A stretch of 64,000 bases of DNA from Leptodactylus fallax (Eukaryota; Chordata; Amphibia; Anura; Leptodactylidae): the NCBI GenBank assembly GCA_947044405.1, contig CAMRHE010001072.1, positions 124,001 through 188,000 of the forward strand, written 5' to 3'. Positions within the stretch are counted from its first letter, which is position 1. Each line of letters starts with the position of its first letter. Below are positions 10,758-21,860 of this stretch, one piece after another. Under the pieces are notes generated by a model. It ran no database searches and had not been told where the DNA came from. It saw nothing but the letters and a program-made list of their open reading frames with translations. The position numbers and the translations under genes are program-made.

Positions 10758-11470
10758 CGCGCCGAGGGGTGTAAAGCTGGCGGGGGACGCCGCCAGACTA
10801 AATGGGATCGCAGCCAAAGCAAGCGAGACTGGTGCCAGCTTTTTATGGTAGGGCGACCGCTGCGTCCCACGAATCAGTCATCGCGTCAAACATTATATAC
10901 CGTGGTCTCCTGACTAATCCGTCCGTTCTTTTGCCCTGAGTGTTGAAGTCGATGAATCCCAGTGACCAGATTGAGGAACCACCGAAGGGGATTTGAGATG
11001 GTGAGTTTAAAGGTCTTCAAGAATGCAGATAGCCCGTAACTGAACCACCAGCGGTTCTTGAGTCTCAAAGTAGGCAAACGTTGAAAAATGTCTCACAGCA
11101 TCGCCATGTATTGTTCTATCGAATTTTTGATATCTTCACTAGCTTCAGGATCATCAGGTCATAGATGAAGCCTGTGCTACACGAAGGGGGAATATCTTGA
11201 GCGGTGAAAGTCGATGACGTCAACGATTCCCGACGTATCACTGGCTCAATTAGGTATTCAGGTGAATCAACGTTTTAGTAATTTGACCCATAAGCACTAG
11301 CTAAATTCTTTCGCTTGTCGTTGAGACTTTGCATGGCTCTTTAGGCATGTTCAAGGCATATTAGAATCGACCCTCGGGCTACATAAATGGGGGTCGTACC
11401 TGAATTGAAAATCCAAAATTTGTCCATCTTCTGTTGTAAATTCATCTGGCACCGGCATTTCCTACCTAAG
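10758..11470. other. intergenic
   Basis: Contains the upstream side of the hAT gene and the promoter region of the small acidic gene at 11471. No TIR, tRNA or further ORF could be supported. Confidence 0.4.
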
Positions 11471-11879
11471 ATGGCCATGGAAGAAGAAAATGAGCTTTCC
11501 GAAATTATATCCTCGTACAGTGAGCCCAGTGAATCCGAAGAACAAGAGTCAATCTCTGAGCACTCAGAGGACGAAGATATTTCGGAAACAAGTGAAGACC
11601 GCGCATTCGTGGTGTCGGATGGAGATCAATCACCCTACTCGAACCGATCCTCTGAGTCTTCAAACTATAGTCAGCACTGCCACCACAGACATGATGATGA
11701 CTTTTCTAACCCTGTAAGTTGCATGGGAATACTGTTTCTAATGGATGAGCTGACATCCCTAGGTTGGCCACAAAATACCGATAAGCACAATTGCCAAACG
11801 AGTTATCCACCAGAATGATAGTCCTGTTGTACAATATTTGGTCCTATGGCGGTCCTGGGAGCAGGAAAGGCCACAGTGA
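11471..11879 (+). CDS. small acidic protein, possibly chromo-like C-terminus
   Basis: The start at 11471 (MAMEEENELSEI) opens an 81-residue exon dominated by Glu, Asp and Ser, with a His run near its end (HCHHRHDDD). A consensus intron at 11714-11762 (GTAAGT..CCCTAG) joins in frame to VGHKIPISTIAKRVIHQ, then VVQYLVLWRSWEQERPQ, stopping at 11879. The second exon resembles the beginning of a chromodomain (hydrophobic strand followed by YLV.W). This is only a weak likeness. A good donor (CA|GTGAGT) overlaps the stop codon, so a third exon, for example starting at 11999, may restore a longer domain. About 119 aa as modelled. Function unknown. Confidence 0.45.
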
Positions 11880-12978
11880 GTGGTATGGCAGAGAAGACAT
11901 GATTCGTACATAGTACTGAAGCTGTGCACATCATTAATTTGCCAGCTAGTAAGCTGTCTCTGTATTAACGCGTGTGAAGCAATGTCATCGCTTTTTAGCC
12001 GAAAGCCTTATGATTTTAGTGTTTTCCCCAACCAAATTTGGCCCTATCGCCATACGCGGGAGACAGTACGTATAACCGGTAGGCTTTGTATATCAACTCT
12101 CGAAGTTAGTTCTGAGTAGGTCTCTTCTCATTGCTTGCATGTTTCTGGATCTACCACTAGCAAAGGCAGGCTAGTCCCAACATCTACATCTTCCGCCCGG
12201 TCAAACAACCACTTTATCCGCAAGGAAGTTACAAATCCTAGGAGATCCAACCGCAAACTGAGTGTGGAAGCATCTCACTGAAGCAGTCCAGCTTTGTAAC
12301 TTTCTGCTTCAGCCATAATCAGACCCTCCTAATGAGCAGAGTAAATTTTCAACGAAGTTGGTGAGGTTTCAACGGACATTGTCATGGAAATCTTATTGAA
12401 CTAAGCCTCCCAATGGCGAAATTCTCTGCATGTCCATCAGGTAAAGTGATCTAGATCTTCGAGCCTGTTCACCTCGGCGATTTTGACTCTCGCCATGTGA
12501 AAGACCTATTTTCAGTAGCTTTTACTCAACGTTGAGTGAAAGGCTTTTGACCAGCACGATACTAACGTATATTAAATAGTTTGTGAACGTTTGCGGTTTA
12601 TTATTTTCACCAGGGTTTAAAAATGGAAACTCCGTTGGGTTCCAGTGAACATATCAAAGTTGTGATAGAAAAACGATTGATCTTGACTGGCCATGGGTAA
12701 ATTGCTTTGTACTTGTTCCTTGAGGGGTGTTATCCCATGTAAGGCCTCCCGAAACAGTTTTATAACCTGATCTCATTGCCAAAAGTCGACCAAATTAGCG
12801 CTGGTTCTGCATATTCACATCGACGAGAATCAGTACCCCCTGGATTGCTACTCCCGGATTGCTACCAGAAGCTCTTCCTGAGAGAGATTGTTTGATGCTG
12901 CACTTGATGTTACAGCTACTCCAACATCCGTTTCTGTCGCATTGGCGGCGTGCGAATAGGTGCGTATTATGAGTTCCA
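11880..12978. other. intergenic, AT-rich
   Basis: No convincing gene. Contains the 12-bp palindrome CTCAACGTTGAG at 12525-12536. A possible short upstream exon for the next ORF may lie around 12880-12960, but no splice model could be fixed. Confidence 0.35.
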
Positions 12979-13890
12979 ATGGCCATGTGTAAATATGCTG
13001 AACGCAGCAGGGAGCATATCTCTCGTGTGGGCCTCTCCTCGAAAAACCCGGTCACGAAAGCCCCTTTCATATATTCAAAGACCGAGGAGCTCGTTTGGAA
13101 ATGGGAACAGTCAAAGCTCTGTGGTCAGAGTATCAACATCAGACTCCCTTCCACCATGCTTCCGCAAGGCCGCCCACCAAACAAAGCAGACAGCCGAGAA
13201 GAATTCATATCAATCGAGAATGGTGTTGTTCAAGTCTTCCCTCAAGCACAGCTGACTAACCTGGAACATCATGACTATCAGATCGGAATTCTGGAGACAG
13301 CGCAGTCAGGAAACCTGAAGATTATCCTTGCCAATACGAAAAAAAGGAAACAAGCAAAGAGTCTCCGGGCAAGCCTCTTTCACTTCCAGAATTGTGTATT
13401 GGAGAAGGTCCCACCTTATTTCAGTAGCTGGTCAACCGAATTCTGGGTATCAGACTCGGTTGTTATTGATTCAAAGTCGATCGAGGAGGCAGAATTGATA
13501 CTCAAGGCTCTGCGTCCAGAGAGACTCGACGAGACTGGATATGTCTGTGTTGGCCTTCCAGTCACAATCTTCGGGCCATTATTCAACACGCTGATATCGA
13601 AATGGAACGCGAGTGCCGCTTCTTTCGAGCATTCCAACGGATTTATCTGGATATATTCCGTAGTGGACCCGGCAAACTTCAAGATAACCACGGGCGAATC
13701 TGATAGTTCCACCAACCACTCAGTTTACTCTCTGCTGGAGCGAATGAGCGGAAAATCTTGGCTTGTTAGGGCAAAGCTCACGTTCAGACTCGAAACGTCG
13801 AGTAGAGAGAAAGCGGCTATCCTTGCTGAGCTCCTCGAAGTTTCTCATGTTCAGGTCACCTCTTCTCATAAGCCTATCACTCACTCCTAG
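12979..13890 (+). CDS. uncharacterised protein, about 303 aa
   Basis: A single long open frame from ATG 12979 (MAMCKYAERSREH) to 13890. The composition is that of a folded cytosolic protein: NLKIILANTKKRKQAK, FHFQNCVLEKVPPYFSSW, EEAELILKALRPERLDE, GLPVTIFGPLFNTLISKW. No signal peptide, membrane segment or known motif was seen. The first 30 residues are less convincing, and the true start may be in an upstream exon near 12900. The gene is isolated, with no co-oriented neighbour within 500 bp. The antisense frame is also open at 13416-13715 but is poorer. No function is assigned. Confidence 0.55.
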   Translation: MAMCKYAERSREHISRVGLSSKNPVTKAPFIYSKTEELVWKWEQSKLCGQSINIRLPSTMLPQGRPPNKADSREEFISIENGVVQVFPQAQLTNLEHHDYQIGILETAQSGNLKIILANTKKRKQAKSLRASLFHFQNCVLEKVPPYFSSWSTEFWVSDSVVIDSKSIEEAELILKALRPERLDETGYVCVGLPVTIFGPLFNTLISKWNASAASFEHSNGFIWIYSVVDPANFKITTGESDSSTNHSVYSLLERMSGKSWLVRAKLTFRLETSSREKAAILAELLEVSHVQVTSSHKPITHS

Positions 13891-15775
13891 AGTCGGCATG
13901 CGTGTTGGAAGGCTTTGGTGGCTCGCAACGTAGCTGTTGGTATTTATGGTTTGATTTGATTGTTTTCTTTTCCCTTGCCATTCATTGTACGTTGCCAAAA
14001 TTGGGAATTGAATTTTAGAATCTCGAACTTGTGACAGAAGTCTTTTCTTGTGGTAGACGTAGGAGAACCAGAGGAATGCCTGGGATGATAGGTCTTTAGC
14101 CAACTCCCCTCATCTGGAGTTAGTTCGCGCCTGACGACAGCCCCATAATGGAAGGGGCCAAAGAAATTCAGTTACATGACCACAAGGCCTCTTGAGGCTT
14201 GCAGGATCAGTGATCCCGGCACAAAGGTCTAGATTTAGCGAGAGGGATCCGGATTTAATCGCAGAATATCACTATACCACTTCAATACTTTACCTAGAAG
14301 GAGCCATAGAATATAGATGCTGCGAGGACGAGTCTAGCTTTGACGACTTGAGATTAATTTGAAACGCCGATTCGAAATGCAGCTCAAACGCATGTTTGCC
14401 GCAAACAAGTTGAGGGTCACGAGACAGTTTCACATTGTCTTCTAACAGTGTCGCGGTCTTGTTGCGCCCCATCCGCTATTTGCACTCAGGCGGTTTATTT
14501 GAAGAATCCTTGGACCCAAGAGCAGAAGAGAAACCAGGAAAACACATGGTCAACAGCGGGTCTATCTTATATATATACTATTTCGCGCATTCCTCGCCGT
14601 CGCTGGCCGAGGTGTTCCTGGCATACCCGTCACCAAAATCAGATGGGACTCACACCTACACCGATGGGCCACCAAGATCCAACACACCAATTGATGTCTC
14701 AGAAGATCACGTGCAACATCCTATAGTCTGGCAACTCCAGATGTTCAGGGAAAGAGAAACCATGATCACGCCCAGTGAGCAAGACCAAAACCCACCGTCA
14801 GAGGCTTTTCTATACATATGCGACTACCTGTGCCGGAAATCACAGTACCATCAGCTGCCACTTTGGGACAACCGACCACGTGACCATCGATCTGGTAGAA
14901 CGGTAGATGGTTGCCAAGGAGAATCTGCCAAGGCAAACTATTACTCTACTATCTACTCGTCTACACAGGAAGAATCTGGGATATATAAGGACGCCTATTC
15001 GTGTACCTAGTTGGGTTCTTCGTCTTCAATCATACATTGTTGCTTGTGGTTACCTTGTGGATAAATATGTGACTCTTTGCTTGATTATAACTTGACAACA
15101 CTCACAGATAGACCAAAACTTGAGAATAGACCTATTCGGCGCTCCACCTGGCATCTTTCCTCGATACCTCAAACGGACCTACTCTGTAGAAAGCCCTGAT
15201 AGGAAACAGTACGGTTGAGAGACAGATCGTTGACGTTGGAAGCCTGAGAAAGCGTAAGGCAAGTACGACCTGGAACGCTTCTAACCTAACTGTGACCAGT
15301 TTGCAGAGCGTATCACGAGGTTGCCTCAACGATATTTCTAATAAAGACGGTCGCCGTCTATTAGATAAGCGACCATGCACCATGTGGAGATGCTTCTCAG
15401 AACGTTGATCAACTTCAACTGTTGGAACTATGTGAACTCACAATTGTAATATAATGCAGGAATATGGGAACCGTAGAATTAAGGCTCAACGCCGAAAGTC
15501 GTTTTTCCGAGACGCACGTCTTGCAATCGACATGCGGCGGATTACCACTGTTACGCTGCCGATGCAGATCATTTTCAGCCATCAACCTGCCACACCATCC
15601 CAAGTCATAAAATGAGGTTTCTGATCGTTACTCACCAGTGTCATTTTTGCCGCATCGCTCTCCCAAGCCATTTTCGCCTGTCTGAATAAAAGCTCTAGGT
15701 CAACGTTGTCCAAACAGCCATTTAGAAAACAAGATATAAACCCGCTGATGTCCAGTATTGCCTGTCCCAAAAAGC
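13891..15775. other. intergenic with weak ORF, possible LTR-like stretch
   Basis: An ORF at 14435-15010 has poor coding character. The end of the region (about 14985-15105) has TATATAAGG followed by a T-rich run and TTGACAACA, which is reminiscent of an LTR. No partner repeat or primer-binding site was found. CAACGTTG occurs at 15701-15708. Confidence 0.3.
15735..15740 (+). promoter_or_regulatory. TATA box upstream of ferric reductase
   Basis: TATAAA lies 36 nt before the chosen ATG at 15776. The distance is tight for transcription start plus leader, so the first in-frame ATG is probably the real start, with a very short 5' UTR. Confidence 0.4.
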
Positions 15776-17930
15776 ATGTCCCGCCCTGTTTCAAAGTTTG
15801 CCGAGTGGCTTGCCAGAGCTTCCATCCAAGATAAATTCGGTATCTGTGGGCTCCTTGCTCTTGTATGCTGGATATGTTATAGCCTCGGACGCAGGTTCAG
15901 TCATTTGCCTTTGAGGTTGCAGCAGGTATCCTGGAGAAGTTTCTTCCAGGCGCCAACACCAGGCCTGCTCCAGTGGCTAGATATCCCATCATACTTGCAA
16001 GGGGGAGTACTTACAGTCTTGCTGATTGCAAATATCATTGTAATCAGCCTTCATGCCCGGACCTGGGCGGATGTGCAGAGGCGAGCCGGATGCTTGGCGG
16101 TCACACACCTTGTTCCCCTCTGCTCCGGGTTTAGCTTCAGTCTTCCGGCCCACGTCTACTATGTCGAACGGGACACGTTCTACTGGGCCCATCGGTGGCT
16201 AGGTCGCATTTGCGTGCTGCATTGCCTTCTTCATGGGTCCGTCTTAGGAGCAAATGCTCGAAATAAAAGCCTTGGAGCTCCCCTCGCCATCCCACTCCTG
16301 GTACGTGAAGCGGGTCTGAGGACGGCAGCCTTCCCATTCCCCCGCAGTATGTCTGACTAGAAGTGGCTAACAATGAACAGGCCGGATGTAGTCTCGTCTC
16401 GATCTTGCCTTGGACGTTGGCTGCAATCCTTCGCCGGTGGCCGCAACTCGGCCTCAAGGTCCACTATATGCTTGCTTCGATCGCCACCGGCGCCCTTTTC
16501 TACCATTTGATCGACCGGGTATCGTCCTACCGCTGGGTTTTACTTGGTGGTATTTGCGCCGGATGTGCCTGGAGTGCCGGGACATGTCTGCATACTATGT
16601 GGTACCACAGGTCGTGGCGCATCACCTCTAGACGGGCACTCGCGCGGTCTTTCAACCAGCTTTTATGGCTTGATATTGCGGTTCCCATGGGGTGGGAGGC
16701 TCAACCGGGGCAGTATGTCCAGCTCTGGATGCCACGCTCAGGGGTGAGGTCTTTCTTGCAGCTTCCCTCATTCTACGTAGCTTCAGTGGACACAGTGCAG
16801 AATGCGCCAGGACCACAGACCACTCGCACATTACGCATAGTGACCCGACCCCGACCAGGAGTGACTGGAAGGATCGCACAAGCCGCGGATCATGCGACGT
16901 ACTCGACGATCCATTTTCCGGTATGCGTGCTGGGTCCGTATGGGCATCCACCTAACCTTGGCCAGTACGGGACCATCGTCTTTGTACTTGAAGACATTGG
17001 ACTCTTCCGCGCGTTGCCGTTCATACGACATCTCGTTCAAGAAAGCCGAAGCCGGAGAAACACTGTGCGAAGGCTAGAAGTCCTGTGGCAAGTTAGGCTG
17101 AAACATTTCAGTGAGTCCCCCATTATGCTCGGATGCTTTGCGGTGTCCTGTGCTTACCGGAATAGACCACCCCCATTGGGTGGGGGATGAAATCTCGCAA
17201 ATCCTCGAGCTCGACCGTATGTTTGACCGAAACGATTGTCCCGAGCATAGACACCGAGATGACCGGGGTTTTGATGTGAGTGAATCTTTCTTCTCGCTAT
17301 CACTCCTACAATAGGTCGGGCTAACTCGGTAGCAGATTCTGCAATTCACTATACATATCCTAGATACCCAGCCAGTGGACCGGATTCGTTACCGCAACCG
17401 CAATTGCACGCGCCTGAAATACCATTTTCATGTCATCAATATCGGCAAGGAGATGGCACGTCTAATGGATGGTAGAGGCGGAACGACCGCGGTTTCGGGT
17501 ATGAGCGCTCTCCCGTTTATGCACTTCGGTTTTGCCAGGCTAACTGGTATTAGTGTGCGCAAGCAAATCGACACGCGCAGCAGTACGCCGCATCGTTCAT
17601 TCCAGAACGAGTTGTGATTGGCGATTGATCGACCTTGATCTAGAACCCTCCTGCAAGTGGTGGGCGGACGGTGACCCTTTCGCCAATGGCGCATCCGACA
17701 CAATTGCAGCGCCAACAGAACCCTCCAATATTGAAAGAGAGTTTGAGCCCGGTCGGACACCGACTGCCATGCCCGCTGCATATGCTGTTCCTGAGCAGAC
17801 CACCCGGCTGTCCGGGGAGACCTTGGTGGATAATAGACGATCCTGGCGGAGTGACGATGCGGTGGTTGGAGGGCAGAATGCCAACCACAAAAGGTGGGTC
17901 CGGCAGAAAATTACCGAAGGCGGTGTCTAG
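15776..17930 (+). CDS. ferric reductase-like transmembrane oxidoreductase
   Basis: FRE-family flavocytochrome: moves electrons from NADPH via FAD and two hemes across the plasma membrane to Fe(III) or Cu(II). Five exons fit with all phases correct: 15776-16300, 16381-17110, 17166-17275, 17336-17498, 17554-17930, giving 634 aa. About six membrane helices lie in residues 20-280. Candidate heme-ligand His residues are in YWAHRWLGR and LHCLLHG on one helix pair and LKVHYMLAS..LFYHLI on the other. The FAD region is PGQYVQLWMP followed by LPSFYVAS, where the usual HPF is LPS. The NADPH region starts at LGPYGHPPNLGQYG and continues VFVLEDIGLFRALPFIRHL. The C-terminus (SVCASKSTRAAVRRIV) replaces the usual CGP motif, and an extra tail of about 80 residues follows. 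FRE genes are frequent Starship and secondary-metabolite cargo. No siderophore gene is adjacent. Confidence 0.88.
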
Positions 17931-19276
17931 TTAGTCAAGCATGTTCAAGTCACATGGTATGCTTTCATGCAGCTGTTGAGGCTCAACACGTTCCAGAACA
18001 GGCTGGAATCTGCTCTTACCCGCCTTCACTAAACATTTATATCAAGTTAGAGTTAGTCGGTAGCCGCAAGCAGAGACGAATGAAATTTGATTATTGATGT
18101 GAGATGTGGAATGTTGTGGGGATATCTGTGAGTAGGCGGGCGGTGGACCAACGTCTCAAAAGCGCGGACGTTCTCTTTCCACGTCACCCATATAAGATGG
18201 ATTAGCGTGCATCTTTTTGTCGGTTGTTTTACTTCCTTCAGTAATGTACTTCTCTAAAACAACAGGAGCAAGCCGTTTCCTCTGGTCTATCTCCACTATG
18301 CGAGATTGCAAAGACACGACTAGCACAATGTATAACGGACATTCCAGTGGTTAATACTATATGTTCTGCGTTTTTTTAACCTCTACAATATCCATCTCCT
18401 CACCTTCCCACTATATTAAGATGCCCGCGGTTAATCAATTTGGGACAAAATCATTCTGACGCCTTGGATATAATATCTGCTGGCTGCGGATCAGTCATGC
18501 AGTTGTCTTGAGCAAAAACATAGGTAAACGAGGTAGTTATAGACCTTCCCGCTTGTCTTGCCATTTGCAAGCTTCTAGTGGGCGTCAAATGTAAAAGCAT
18601 ATTTGTGAGGGTGACTAACAAATGTGAGGCCTGTGCATATGTCTGGATTATATTTCCACTGGCTTAAGCGACACATTCGGTGAAGAAAGGACGTTATTGT
18701 AAACGGTTGATGCACTAACGTTGACTCAACGACCACACTTCACAGCACCAAGAAACAGCCTACAGCCCAAATGCAAGAGGCAGTTTCTGAGTAGACGAGT
18801 GGGTGAAATAGTGCGAAGAGCTGTGGGAAAAGATTACGTATCTCCGGAATACACCTTACTAATAGCGGTAAGCTTTCGGAGGTTATTGATATTCAACAGT
18901 TGCAAAACTATGGGGAGGTAATGGCCTCGACAATTTCTTACTATCACTACGGTCACCATACAATACAATAAGCGGAGGAATTCCCTTTTTTTTTTTTCTT
19001 TCTTTGTCCCTCAGGTTTCGTCCAATGGTGAGCAGATGGTACAATGAAAAATAGAAAGTCGACCAAAGAAAGAAATTGGTTATATCAAGTCCGAACGTTG
19101 AAAATAGATGTTCAAGGAGGTCTCTGTCATGTGTCGGGTCATGGTTGCGTTGGACGAGCTAGCCACCTTTGTCACAGTGTTGAACTAACTGTTTGATTCT
19201 GGGAAGGCTATAAGAGAGACCAGCGCCAGCTGGTAATTATATGTTTTTGGGCGCTGAGATTTTGCAAGTGAACAGG
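17931..19276. other. intergenic
   Basis: No convincing ORF, RNA gene or repeat. A T-rich stretch near 18986-19000 and the promoter of gene B lie at the right end. Confidence 0.4.
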
Positions 19277-19845
19277 ATGGATTCCTCAGAACAACTACCG
19301 GACCAAGATAGGGCAGACCGTCAGCCGAGTGAAATGCCTATGGAGAGTGATGAGGCCTATCCGCAGGCCGTTTCCGACTCCGAACCCCCACTTGTAAGCT
19401 AAGCGATGACACTTTCTATACTGTGGCTAATCACTACATTCTCTCGCAGCAGCAGGAAGAAATCCTAAAGAAACCTCTGGCGATCGAGCAGTTTCAACCC
19501 ATATTGGAGACACTGGCAGATCTCGATCGCGATGACCCGAAACTCGCCTTTCAAGCGGCTCGACCCGTGGGACTCTTTCGACGTCTATGGGCCTCGTGTG
19601 AGCCGAAACACTCCGAGAGCGAGATACCAGACGAAAATGACAGACCTCCGAAGGAAGCTACCGCCAAATTGAGCAAACGGCGGGACGGTTTCCAGCTTCG
19701 TCCTGATGAGCAGCTATCTCGTCTGGTTTCCTTGGAACAAGCTTTGGAGCAGACTCAAGAACGACTGATCAGCGTGCTCAAGGACTGGAATCAATCCTCT
19801 CGGGGTGATTTGGCCATGCTGATGGATATCGAAAGATGCTCGTGA
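19277..19845 (+). CDS. gene B, small coiled-coil protein paralogous to A/C/D
   Basis: Two exons, 19277-19393 and 19450-19845, with a 56-nt intron (GTAAGC..TCGCAG), give 170 aa. Exon 1 is a disordered Asp/Glu/Pro/Ser leader (MDSSEQLPDQDRADRQ). Exon 2 has the family core EQFQPILETLADLDRDD, then RLWASCEPK where C has RLWESCVSK. About 70 residues of charged heptad-like helix follow (QLSRLVSLEQALEQTQERL). It is intact and lies far from the inverted arms, so it is the most independent member of the family and the best guide to its exon structure. No membrane segment or catalytic motif is visible. Function unknown. Confidence 0.7.
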
Positions 19846-20381
19846 GAGGTCGCCAGCGGAGGAATGTGTCATGGAATATAGCAGCCAAGGCCGGAAAATC
19901 ATGGAAGACAACCTATTCAAAAGTAGTATCAGAATTTTAACCGAGTATCTTGATTTATAGTACGGAGCAGATTGCAACTATGTGTGATTATTGACGAGCC
20001 TCGGATATGTTGTCAAACAGTTTTAAACGAGCTGCACTCCCTTGACCAGTAATTTGCCCGAAGATAATTTACAAATTGGCAAATCCAGGAATGGCAGGGA
20101 CAGTGGTATTATTTAGGTGCCACCGTTGCACTATTGGGGCTATCGTTGTGTTTCCTAAAGTTGTATACATTCGGCATGTTTGACGACAAAGCACTCCTGT
20201 AGGCAGAAACAATGGACGAGAAGCTTGAGGGTTGGCAGGGAGACAGGGCATTGCGCCGCAGGTTCTTCCCTAGCTGCATCGTAAGCAGATGAGCTTGGAT
20301 GACGGTGGTTTACTTTGGCCACCTAGTCCCGCCTACTTGCTGTCGGCAAAATATGTCCTTGATGTTTATTATTGCCCAAAT
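19846..20381. other. intergenic
   Basis: Shared 3' region of gene B and the BrlA-like gene, which converge here. Nothing else was seen. Confidence 0.4.
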
Positions 20382-21569
20382 TCACGGTTGCAGAGGCTTA
20401 GCTTTAGGAACAGAGCTAATAGGAGCTAAGAACCTGAGTGGGCGTCCATCAAATGACAGCTGGCCACGGAATTCTGGGTCGTAGTCGGGGCTCGCCTCGT
20501 CGAGGGTAGCAACATAACGGTTGCGACCACCGCGTCTCGTATGTGTCTTCGCACAATGGACTTTGAGGTTGTCGCGGCGTGAAAAGGCACGGTGGCATCC
20601 AGGCACCCAGCAAACATATGGCTTTTCTTTCAAGTGACTCCTTGTGTGACGCTCGAGGTGGTCCTCACGCTTGAAGCCCATTCTGCAGCCAATGATTTTG
20701 CATTTGAACCTCCGCTCGTGCATATCAGATTGCTGGTTCTCAAGGTTCAAGTTATGACCATGCTGCCTGCTATTAACGTGACAGTCAAGAAGTGAATGGT
20801 CATTTACACACATAGTGGTGCCATGGAGTACCTGGGACTTCTCTTGTGGCTGGTCAAGAATCCAAGTAGAGACGATACCGGTACCCGAGGGTATGGGCCC
20901 AACTTCGGGGGCCGCGGGGAGACTTGATGTAATATCCAAGGTCTCAGAAGCAGTTGCCGAAGCTGGAAATACCAACGCAGGGTTGACAGTTTGCATTGTC
21001 GAGAAACCAGCCCCCGGCGCACGTTCAACTACATTGGACATTGGGGATGAGTCGATTTGTCTCAAGTGGCAGGGTACCAATGTTGGCAAGCAAGGTATGG
21101 AGGTCGACTCAAGTGAACGGTCTGTTTTTTGAGAGAGACAGAGACTGGGCATGCCATGGTCCCTTAGCGGCATTGGTGCATGGTAATGAGAACCTGGGAA
21201 ACAGTGGTAGGCCTGGATTACCCCATGGTCTACCCGATATTCGCGTTCTAGAGATGTAGTATCGAGCTTATTGGGCATCCATATGCCGTGACCCGCGTCG
21301 GGCCAGCTTGGGAGGACTCGTGAGTCCCCATTAGGGACAGGAGTGGCAGGTGGGGTCAGCGGGTTGACCTTTGGGAGACTTGGGCCATCATGCTGGTCAA
21401 GCTGCGGCAAAGGCTGAGCCGGCGAAAGTAGGAGGAGATGTTTGTCACGTTCTTGGAACATACTGCCGGCTAAAGCTGGGCAATTTCTCAAGGAGCATGT
21501 ATAAGCGGGGCGGCTTGCAACTTTATTGGACAGTTGGCCATGAGCGTGCAGGGAGCGGCAATATTGCAT
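20382..21569 (-). CDS. BrlA-like C2H2 zinc-finger transcription factor
   Basis: Single exon of 395 codons. The last third carries two C2H2 fingers: C290-x4-C295-x12-H308-x3-H312 and C320-x4-C325-x12-H338-x4-H343 (FKREDHLERH; KPYVCWVPGC; AFSRRDNLKVH). The block RGGRNRYVATLDEASPDY and then PEFRGQL follows. This C-terminal arrangement is that of BrlA, the central activator of conidiation in Aspergillus. BrlA is somewhat longer (about 430 aa), and the N-terminal 280 residues here, rich in Pro/Ser, share no motif that I recognise with it. It is therefore probably a divergent paralogue and not brlA itself. A TATA sequence lies only about 20 bp before ATG 21569, so Met37 (MFQERDKH, about 21461) may be the real start. 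Expected nuclear and DNA-binding. Confidence 0.8.
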   Translation of the reverse strand: MQYCRSLHAHGQLSNKVASRPAYTCSLRNCPALAGSMFQERDKHLLLLSPAQPLPQLDQHDGPSLPKVNPLTPPATPVPNGDSRVLPSWPDAGHGIWMPNKLDTTSLEREYRVDHGVIQAYHCFPGSHYHAPMPLRDHGMPSLCLSQKTDRSLESTSIPCLPTLVPCHLRQIDSSPMSNVVERAPGAGFSTMQTVNPALVFPASATASETLDITSSLPAAPEVGPIPSGTGIVSTWILDQPQEKSQVLHGTTMCVNDHSLLDCHVNSRQHGHNLNLENQQSDMHERRFKCKIIGCRMGFKREDHLERHTRSHLKEKPYVCWVPGCHRAFSRRDNLKVHCAKTHTRRGGRNRYVATLDEASPDYDPEFRGQLSFDGRPLRFLAPISSVPKAKPLQP

Positions 21570-21586
21570 GAAGAATTTTGCATTGG

Positions 21587-21594
21587 CTATATAG
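21587..21594 (-). promoter_or_regulatory. TATA-like box of the BrlA-like gene
   Basis: The palindromic CTATATAG lies within GGCTATATAGCC. It is about 20 bp upstream of the first ATG and about 125 bp upstream of Met37, which favours the second as translation start. Confidence 0.35.
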
Positions 21595-21659
21595 CCCTGA
21601 GATAATCAATGATGCGAGAGGGTAGAATGCACAAAAGTGCGTCGATACCGGGCACCTTT

Positions 21660-21860
21660 ATGATGGTTCTAATGCAAATCGTGTCTACGGAACATCAGAG
21701 ACCGTACAATAAGAGTCCCCAAAATCCTCAACATTCTGAACAGATTTGAACGCCCTGGTAATCGTACTGCGTGGGCTGCTTTCACCTCTCCCTCCGGCGA
21801 TTTACCGTTCAGCCCTCCAACAGTGATCAAAGTTTACTCACCAGTGAGTGACGAGTCCCT
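21660..21860 (+). repeat. dispersed repeat R4, copy 1
   Basis: Weakly conserved with 29225-29400: both contain CCAAAAT.CTCAACA, then CGTGGGC.GCTTT, TACCGTT.AGCCC and ACTCACCAG/TTCTCACCAG in the same order and spacing. It may be a shared promoter or an old transposon fragment. Confidence 0.4.

Noticed and set aside
14435..15010. Plus ORF of 191 codons as a gene
   Set aside because: Poor composition, low-complexity start and no domain. The end resembles an LTR more than coding DNA, but no partner LTR was found, so neither call is made firmly.
20382..21569. Calling this gene brlA
   Set aside because: Only the C-terminal third matches my knowledge of BrlA. Length and N-terminus differ and the context is accessory, so only BrlA-like is justified.
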